From contig CAIKID010000310.1 in assembly GCA_903827345.1 (NCBI GenBank), positions 1-5,645 on the forward strand: a DNA stretch of 5,645 nt, written 5' to 3'. Below the pieces are notes generated by a model, which was given only the letters and a program-made list of their open reading frames with translations, was not told the DNA's origin and made no database searches. This stretch comes from an uncultured Actinomycetes bacterium. GTDB taxonomy: Bacteria; Actinomycetota; Actinomycetes; Nanopelagicales; Nanopelagicaceae. The position numbers and the translations under genes are program-made. Each line of letters opens with the position of its first letter. Positions within the stretch are counted from its first letter, which is position 1. Of the stretch, positions 1 through 5,645 are shown one piece after another.

Positions 1-2779
1 AGATAACTCGCGCTATGTATTGATTTCAGGCGCCGAGCAAGATGCCGTTATCCAACAGATGCTTACCAATCCATTGGTATCAATCCCGTGGGACAAAGAA
101 TTATCCGAAGCAGTGAAGACTCGCGGATTTGTGCGCGAAGTCCGTGATCTGATCTTGCGTGCCACCGAGTTGGGGCTCGATGCAAAGACGCTGCAAGCTC
201 GCGGTCTCTTGCTCAACGAAAAGTACTGGGATGGAGTCGCGCGCTTCTGGGCTTCATACTTTGGTGCTAACGAATTGCAGAGCGCAACTGTCGGTGAACG
301 CTTAGTTCGTATCGACCCCAGCGCAATTATCAATGAGGCAATTCACCTCTTGCAGGCAGATTCCGTCCGGCTCGCTCATTTCCGCAAACGCTTCACCACG
401 GTGATCGTCGATGAATTCCAAGAGAGCGATGCAGCGCAGCGTAAGTTGCTACAACTTCTAGCCCCCGAAGATCTTCTTGTATTCGCCGATGCCGACTCTG
501 CTATCGGCCGATTCCGTGGAGCAGATCCCGATAGTCTCCTTCGTTTTCTTACTGACTTCATACCGCAGCAGATCCATCTCGAGCAAGATTTCCGCTCGGT
601 CCCTGAGATATGTAATTTAATCTCCAAAGTTGGGGCAGAGTTTCATTCACCTTCTGCGCTTCGCAGACGCGTTGCCACCAAACCCACGGCGGGGGAGCAA
701 GCAGTCACACTGGCAAAGCTGGCATCACAGAGCGAATCGGCACAGTTCATCGCACATGCCCTGCGCAGTGCACATCTGCGCGATGGTCTGCCGTGGTCAC
801 AGATGGCGATCATTGTTCGCAGCCCGGGCTCGGAGGTAAGTGCGCTACAACGCGCCTTTGCTCAGAACGGTATTCCGGTCTCCATCGATTCTGCCGCACT
901 TGCTCTCGCTGAAAATCCGGCAATCAAGCCGATCCTTTTAATTGCCGGCATCATCCTTAAATCCGCCCCGCTCACCGCCGCCGATTGGCCGGTACTCGAA
1001 GAGATCTTGCTCTCCGAATTTGGTGGAGCAGATGCGCTCCAGTTACGCCAGATTCGACTCGCCTTCGCCGCGGTACGTACCGATCATCGCAGCAGCACCG
1101 AGATGATGATCGATGCTCTGACCGAGCCCGTTGCAGAACTGCCCTGGGAAAATATTGCGCCGCTCAAACGCATCAACGATTTGATCAAAGTCGGTCGTAA
1201 AGCGGTTCGCACTTCAAAAGAGATCACCGATCTGCTCTGGGCGATCTGGGATTCCGCCGTTGATTACGAAGGCAGCAAGATCACCTATATCTGGCGCCAA
1301 CGTGCACTCGCGGGTGGTTCTCGTGGGGCGCAGGCCGATCGCGACCTCGATGCTGTTATCCAACTCTTTGAAGCTGCCCGTCGCTTCAGTGAGCGCAATG
1401 TAGGAGCCGCACCAAGCCTCTTTATTTCACAGCTGATGAACGAGCGCATCCTCAGCGACTCGATCACAAGCAGCGCGCAGCGCGAAGAAGTTGTCACCAT
1501 CGAAACCGTGCATGCCGCAAAGGGCCTGGAATGGGAATTTGTTGCTGTCACAGGATTGCAAGAAGGTATCTGGCCCAACCTTAAAGTGCGCGGATCTTTA
1601 TTGGGGAGCGATCGCCTGGTCGAAGCCGACCGCAGCGGTCTTACCTCACGCGCCGAGATCTCTGCTTCCGCCGCCACTGGCTTACTCGAAGATGAACGAC
1701 GGTTGCTTTATGTCGCACTCTCTCGCGCCAAGAGCAAACTCTTGATCACCGCCTTCGCCGAAGAAGATTCCCAACCCTCTCGTTACTTCGATGAACTCTT
1801 TGAGGCTGTGCATGGCAAGTCTGCAGATGGATTTACCAGCACACCACCGCGTCAGATCACCAGCCAAGCCCTCGTTGCCACCTTGCGCCGCGACGCTTTA
1901 ACTGGTTCGAACTTCGCCGCTAGTTTGCTCAAAACCTTGGGCGAATCTGGAATTAAAAGCGCTGATCCATCGCAGTGGCTTGGTACCCGAGAACTAAGTT
2001 CTGATGCTCCAGTTGCTAGGCCCGATGAAGATATTTATGTATCGCCCAGCTCTCTCGCCTCCTTTGATGATTGCGGGCTCAAGTGGTTCCTCGAAAGATC
2101 CGGCGCACAAGATAGCGACTCCACAGCCCAGCTTTTGGGTGTAGCAATTCACTTTATTGCATCGCAACTTCTCGAAAATCCAGAACTCACTTTAGAGCAG
2201 GGCGTTGCACAACTCACCGAGGCCTGGCCAGTAGTTGATCAAAATGTGGGTTGGTTTAAAACCCAGCAGTTGCAAGATGCGACTCGGATGCTCAAACGTT
2301 TCTTTGAATGGCATCACGCCAATCCGCGCGAACTCGTATTCGTCGAGCAGAACTTTGAAGTGAAATTTGGGCGGGCCATCGTTAGGGGCAGCGTCGATCG
2401 ACTCGAACGAGATCCCGTGAGTGGTGAGTATTTCGTTGTTGACCTAAAAACTGGCGCACCTGTCACCGCCGCCGAAGCCGCTGAACACAAACAATTAGCG
2501 GCTTACCAATTAGGAGTAGTTGCGGGCGGATTTTCTGATCTACCAGAGGGCGCTACGAGCAGTGGTGCCGGTCTGCTCTTTCTTAAGAAAGAGACGAAGA
2601 AGATCGCCACGATTGATCAACCCAGCATTGATGCGCCTACCGTAATTGCCGAAGTAGAAGCAGCAGCTGAAGGCATGGCGGCTGCTACTTTCAATGCGGT
2701 CATCAACAAGCAGTGTCGTATGTGTGCCATCAAGGCCCTATGTCCTCTGCAAGCCGAAGGACGGAGCGTGATCGACTAA
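1..2779 (+). CDS. adnA: AdnA subunit of AdnAB helicase-nuclease, 5' truncated by window edge
   Basis: This is the smaller-motor subunit of the AdnAB double-strand-break resection machine, acting on cytoplasmic DNA ends before recombination. The reading frame is open from the left edge (first full codon at 2) to TAA at 2777-2779, giving 925 codons; the family is roughly 1,050 residues, so the N-terminus with Walker A lies upstream. Counting codons from position 2, motif II VIVDEFQE has its DE at 137-138. Motif III is degenerate (FADADSAIGRFRGAD, about 161-175). Motif IV has its Arg at 198, motif V is HAAKGLEW at 504-511, and motif VI is VALSRAK with Arg 575. The RecB-like nuclease follows, with His 717, Asp 799 (RGSVDRLE), Asp 814 and Lys 816 (VVDLKTG) and QLAAY at 831-835. 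Cys 691, 905, 908 and 914 (last three C-x2-C-x5-C) form a probable 4Fe-4S site. Alongside the gene order, the early segment SGAEQDAVIQQ and the following GFVREVRDLI resemble actinobacterial AdnA as I remember it. AddA or RecB is less likely because the next gene is also a motor-nuclease. Confidence 0.9.
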   Translation, partial: DNSRYVLISGAEQDAVIQQMLTNPLVSIPWDKELSEAVKTRGFVREVRDLILRATELGLDAKTLQARGLLLNEKYWDGVARFWASYFGANELQSATVGERLVRIDPSAIINEAIHLLQADSVRLAHFRKRFTTVIVDEFQESDAAQRKLLQLLAPEDLLVFADADSAIGRFRGADPDSLLRFLTDFIPQQIHLEQDFRSVPEICNLISKVGAEFHSPSALRRRVATKPTAGEQAVTLAKLASQSESAQFIAHALRSAHLRDGLPWSQMAIIVRSPGSEVSALQRAFAQNGIPVSIDSAALALAENPAIKPILLIAGIILKSAPLTAADWPVLEEILLSEFGGADALQLRQIRLAFAAVRTDHRSSTEMMIDALTEPVAELPWENIAPLKRINDLIKVGRKAVRTSKEITDLLWAIWDSAVDYEGSKITYIWRQRALAGGSRGAQADRDLDAVIQLFEAARRFSERNVGAAPSLFISQLMNERILSDSITSSAQREEVVTIETVHAAKGLEWEFVAVTGLQEGIWPNLKVRGSLLGSDRLVEADRSGLTSRAEISASAATGLLEDERRLLYVALSRAKSKLLITAFAEEDSQPSRYFDELFEAVHGKSADGFTSTPPRQITSQALVATLRRDALTGSNFAASLLKTLGESGIKSADPSQWLGTRELSSDAPVARPDEDIYVSPSSLASFDDCGLKWFLERSGAQDSDSTAQLLGVAIHFIASQLLENPELTLEQGVAQLTEAWPVVDQNVGWFKTQQLQDATRMLKRFFEWHHANPRELVFVEQNFEVKFGRAIVRGSVDRLERDPVSGEYFVVDLKTGAPVTAAEAAEHKQLAAYQLGVVAGGFSDLPEGATSSGAGLLFLKKETKKIATIDQPSIDAPTVIAEVEAAAEGMAAATFNAVINKQCRMCAIKALCPLQAEGRSVID
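2757..2766 (+). promoter_or_regulatory. Putative Shine-Dalgarno for adnB inside the end of adnA
   Basis: AAGGACGGAG is purine-rich and lies within the last codons of adnA. Its GGAG core (2763-2766) ends 12 bases before the adnB ATG, longer than the usual 5-9, and the AAGGA part is farther still. It may help recruit ribosomes, but termination-reinitiation at the overlapping stop and start is probably the main route. Confidence 0.45.
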
Positions 2780-2781
2780 TG
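2777..2781 (+). other. TAATG stop-start overlap joining adnA and adnB
   Basis: The TAA that ends adnA (2777-2779) shares its last A with the ATG that starts adnB (2779-2781). One-base overlaps of this kind are typical of translationally coupled genes in one operon. Coupling would favour near-equal output of two proteins that work as a 1:1 heterodimer. No promoter or terminator fits between the genes. Confidence 0.85.
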
Positions 2782-5645
2782 GCCGCCAGAATCGTCAATG
2801 GAGTTATCGAAATAGATAACGAGGTAACGGCTTCGCGAATAGCGCAGGCGCTGGCCGGTGCAGGCGGAAAGTTGATTAATCCCACGCCCGAACAGAGCGC
2901 AATCATTGAGTCTCGCCACTTTGGACCAACCGTGATTATCGCGGGCGCGGGTTCGGGTAAGACCGAAACCATGACGCAGCGCGTGCTCTGGTTGGTAGCA
3001 AATGGCGTTGTTACGCCCGATCAAATTCTTGGTCTGACCTTCACGCGAAAAGCAGCCGGCGAACTTTCGACCCGAATTCGCAAGCGCCTGCGCCAACTGC
3101 GCAGCGCAGGTCTGATTCCGGGCAACGGGGATATCGCTGTCGATGTTTCGACCTATCACTCCTATGCGGGGCGGACCTTGGCCGAACATGGAATAAGAAT
3201 GGGAATCGATACCGATGGCGAACCTTTGGGTGAAGCGGCAGCCTGGCAGTTAACTCACAAGATCGTTAATAGCTTTACCGAGGTAACTCCACAGATATTT
3301 CACAAGCCCGATTACATCGTCGACGCAGTCATGACGCTCTCTGGCGAATTAGGCGAACACAACAGTTCAGTCGGAGAGATCAGAGGATTTCTCGAAGATT
3401 TTGGGGCACAGATGGAGGCGGTCACCGATGGCTCCAACGAGGAAGTCCGAGATGCCCTCGAAACTGTAAGCGAACACCTTGCGATCTTGCCTATGGTTGA
3501 AAAACTAGATGAACATCGCTTGCTAACTGGCCAACTTACATTCAATGATCAGATGTCCTACGCGGCAAAATTAGCGGAAGACATTCCAGAGATATCAGAG
3601 ATAGAGCGCGCTCGTTACAAGATAGTTCTCCTGGATGAATACCAAGATACTTCATATTCACAGGTGCGATTCCTGTCATCACTCTTTGGCGGCGGACATG
3701 CGGTCACTGCAGTGGGGGATCCCAACCAGGCAATTTATGGGTGGCGCGGAGCTAGCGCTGAAACACTTGGAGCATTCGCCAGTGCATTTGGCGGAGAATG
3801 CAAACAATTTGATCTTCTTACGACCTGGCGCAACGATCAAAAGATCCTCGACTTCTCTAACTTGATCATCGACCAGATTGCCGCCAAAGCAGCGTTGCCA
3901 TTTGGCGTGAAGACCCTGCGTGCGCGGCCAGGTGCCGGCGCCGGCAATCTCTCCTGTGGTCTCTACATAACGCCAGAAGATGAAGCCGCTGCGATCGCGG
4001 ATTATTTTGCAAAGCTCTGGAAAGATTCTAAACGCCTAGATCAACCAGCCGAAGAGCGCTCCAGTTTTGCCGTCTTGGTTCGCGTGAAGTCCTATATTCC
4101 CTTGATCGAGATGGCTCTGCGCGATCACGATATTCCAACTGAAGTATTAGGCGTCGGTGGCTTGATCCATGTCCCTGAGATCGCTGACATCATTGCCCTC
4201 TTGCGTTTGATGACATATCCCGATGCCGGCACCGCCCTTTCACGTTTGCTGGTTGGTCCGCGCTTAGCCCTCGGCACGAAAGATTTGTATGCCCTCGGAA
4301 AGCACTCCAAGGAGATTGCACGGCGCTCTAATAATCAACATAGCAAGCGCCTGGAGACAATCCTTGAGTATGGCCTGGAAGAGAACTTAGATGCCAATGA
4401 CTTCGCAATCGGCTCAATCATTGAGGCACTTGAGTTAATTGAACAAGCGCCAGCGAGCGATTTCTCCCAAGAGGGACTTGCCAGGTTGAAAGAGTTTGCG
4501 CGCGAATTAACCGCGCTGCGTCGCACTATGGTCGGGGGAATTACCGACAAGATTCAGATGGCCGAAAGATACCTGCGCTTAGATGTCGAAACCTTGGTTC
4601 GCGATGGTTGGCAGCAAGGGCGCCGCCACCTCGATAAATTCCACGATGAAGCTGCTGCCTTTGCGCGCACTGGTGGAACACTCTCTGATTTCCTTACTTG
4701 GCTCGAGACCGCCGAGAAGCGTGAAGGTGGGTTGAAGCCCACATCTGTCACGGTCAACAACAACGCGGTGCAGATTCTTACCATCCATGGTGCTAAGGGT
4801 GCGGAGTGGGATGTGGTTGCAGTTCCTGGATTACTCAAGGGAGTCTTTCCGAACTCTTCCGGTTCTACTAAATCGTGGACCAAGTACCCGGGTTCGTTGC
4901 CCATTAAATTCCGCGGAGATCGCCTACAACTCACCGACTTTGAATTTCCACGCGGCGATGGCGCTCATAAAGCCTCTCAGGTCAAGAAAGCACTCGAAGA
5001 TTTTGAAGAGGCGCAAAAATCGCGTCGCAATCTTGAAGAGCTGCGTTTAGGGTACGTGGCATTTACGCGCGCCAAGTCGTACTTACTCTGTACCGCATCT
5101 TGGTTTCGCGATGGAAAGAAGCCCGTGGATCAGAGCGAATTATTTACCTGGCTCTATAACTTTCTCGAAGAGAACCATAGCGACGCAATAATTTCGAATA
5201 GTGAAAAGCCCGAAGAGAATCCACTTATTGCCAATCCGCGCAGCGAGGTATGGCCCACACCTGGATCCAAGCAAGAATTGATCCGCCAATCCGCCGCATT
5301 GGTTGCAAGCGCAACCCCTATCGATATCAGCGCCATACTTGAAAGCGAGAGCGATGCAGCCCGGTTATCCCTGCTCCACGATGCGAAGGCGATCGTCGAT
5401 GAGATCAAGCGTTTAGATCAAGAAGAGTTGATCTATCTGCCGCAGCGCCTCTCGGTATCGACCTTGATCAATCTCAAAGGCGATCCAGGGCAACTTGCCC
5501 TCGACATTCGCCGTCCCATGCCGCGCCATACCGATCAATACGCCAAGCGCGGCACCGAATTCCACCTCTGGGTAGAACGGCAATTCGGAGCGCAGACCCT
5601 CTTTGATGAAGATCTCTTCGATCCGATGGCACCTGCCGATGTTCC
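2779..5645 (+). CDS. adnB: AdnB subunit of AdnAB helicase-nuclease, 3' truncated by window edge
   Basis: This is the lead motor subunit of AdnAB, expected to pump DNA by ATP hydrolysis while the nuclease domains cut the separated strands. The frame starts at ATG 2779 and has no stop before the right edge: 955 full codons, against about 1,100 for the family, so about 150 residues are missing. No other start codon lies just upstream in frame. Motifs run in order: Q motif NPTPEQ (34-39), Walker A AGAGSGKT (55-62), Ia TFTRKAAGEL (87-96), Ic STYHSY (124-129), II LLDEYQDTS (284-292), III VGDPNQAIYGWRGA (312-325), IV TTWRN with Arg 351, V TIHGAKGAEWD (668-678) and VI YVAFTRAK (759-766, Arg 764). All key motor residues are present. 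The nuclease domain opens at about 891 (LSVSTLINL), with KRGTEFHLWVE at 923-933 supplying His 929; the Asp and Lys metal residues fall outside the window. It overlaps adnA by one base. A plain UvrD/PcrA helicase is unlikely, because those lack this C-terminal nuclease start. Confidence 0.9.
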   Translation, partial: MAARIVNGVIEIDNEVTASRIAQALAGAGGKLINPTPEQSAIIESRHFGPTVIIAGAGSGKTETMTQRVLWLVANGVVTPDQILGLTFTRKAAGELSTRIRKRLRQLRSAGLIPGNGDIAVDVSTYHSYAGRTLAEHGIRMGIDTDGEPLGEAAAWQLTHKIVNSFTEVTPQIFHKPDYIVDAVMTLSGELGEHNSSVGEIRGFLEDFGAQMEAVTDGSNEEVRDALETVSEHLAILPMVEKLDEHRLLTGQLTFNDQMSYAAKLAEDIPEISEIERARYKIVLLDEYQDTSYSQVRFLSSLFGGGHAVTAVGDPNQAIYGWRGASAETLGAFASAFGGECKQFDLLTTWRNDQKILDFSNLIIDQIAAKAALPFGVKTLRARPGAGAGNLSCGLYITPEDEAAAIADYFAKLWKDSKRLDQPAEERSSFAVLVRVKSYIPLIEMALRDHDIPTEVLGVGGLIHVPEIADIIALLRLMTYPDAGTALSRLLVGPRLALGTKDLYALGKHSKEIARRSNNQHSKRLETILEYGLEENLDANDFAIGSIIEALELIEQAPASDFSQEGLARLKEFARELTALRRTMVGGITDKIQMAERYLRLDVETLVRDGWQQGRRHLDKFHDEAAAFARTGGTLSDFLTWLETAEKREGGLKPTSVTVNNNAVQILTIHGAKGAEWDVVAVPGLLKGVFPNSSGSTKSWTKYPGSLPIKFRGDRLQLTDFEFPRGDGAHKASQVKKALEDFEEAQKSRRNLEELRLGYVAFTRAKSYLLCTASWFRDGKKPVDQSELFTWLYNFLEENHSDAIISNSEKPEENPLIANPRSEVWPTPGSKQELIRQSAALVASATPIDISAILESESDAARLSLLHDAKAIVDEIKRLDQEELIYLPQRLSVSTLINLKGDPGQLALDIRRPMPRHTDQYAKRGTEFHLWVERQFGAQTLFDEDLFDPMAPADV

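Noticed and set aside
20..22. TTG as the true start of the first gene, giving a 919-residue protein
   Set aside because: The frame is open through the left edge of the window, the protein would lack Walker A and motif Ia, and no Shine-Dalgarno is seen before the TTG. The codon is most likely an internal Leu.
467..476. Perfect 10-base palindrome GAAGATCTTC as an operator or terminator
   Set aside because: It sits inside adnA coding sequence just before motif III, is short, has no T-run and is explained by Glu-Asp-Leu-Leu codons.
1608..1615. GCGATCGC octamer, also at 3991-3998, as a HIP1-type repeat
   Set aside because: Two copies in a GATC-rich window are unremarkable, and everything else points away from cyanobacteria, where HIP1 is abundant.
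1285..1677. 130-codon open frame on the minus strand
   Set aside because: It lies wholly opposite conserved adnA codons through helicase motif V, is Arg/Ser/Ala-rich like a reverse-strand shadow, and shows no recognisable motif.
2776..3189. 137-codon minus-strand open frame across the adnA-adnB junction
   Set aside because: It is antisense to the AdnB N-terminus with Walker A, motif Ia and Ic, which explains the sequence constraint. Its product resembles no family I know.
3635..3865. 76-codon plus-strand frame within adnB
   Set aside because: It overlaps AdnB motifs II to IV in another frame, so the conserved helicase reading accounts for this stretch.
4554..4934. 126-codon minus-strand open frame opposite adnB motif V
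   Set aside because: It is a shadow of conserved adnB coding sequence, with no motif and no plausible ribosome site noticed.
1..5645. A new phage-defence helicase-nuclease system
   Set aside because: Paired UvrD-like motors each fused to a RecB-like nuclease, in AdnA then AdnB order with a coupled junction, match the known housekeeping AdnAB machine, and no defence-type partner gene is visible.

Overview
The window holds two head-to-tail plus-strand genes and almost nothing else. Together they look like the adnA-adnB pair, which encodes the two subunits of AdnAB, the heterodimeric motor-nuclease that resects DNA double-strand breaks in actinobacteria. Both genes run off the window: adnA lacks its 5' end and adnB its 3' end. 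The organism is therefore most likely an actinomycetote. Base composition, judged by eye, is only a little above half G+C, well below mycobacteria or streptomycetes. That would fit a moderate-GC lineage such as some freshwater actinobacteria, but this placement is a weak inference.

Layout: positions 1-2779 carry the last 925 codons of adnA. They cover UvrD-like helicase motifs II to VI and a complete RecB-like nuclease domain with a probable Fe-S cysteine set; the Walker A loop lies upstream of the window. Positions 2779-5645 carry the first 955 codons of adnB, with every UvrD-like motif from the Q motif to motif VI. The start of the adnB nuclease domain (GTEFH) is present, but its metal-binding residues lie beyond the right edge. 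The adnA stop and adnB start share one base (TAATG). There is no intergenic gap, so no promoter or terminator is expected between them, and there is no gene-free stretch over 300 bases.

Working model: the two proteins bind a broken DNA end as a heterodimer. AdnB has an intact motor and should drive translocation. AdnA has a damaged motif III, which suggests its motor is weak or structural. Its nuclease residues are complete, so it should still cut DNA. This division of labour agrees with what is known for mycobacterial AdnAB.

I found no RNA gene, mobile element, CRISPR array or unknown system. The points most worth a second look are the eroded AdnA motif III, the Fe-S cysteines being present in AdnA but not AdnB, and a marked excess of GATC tetranucleotides.
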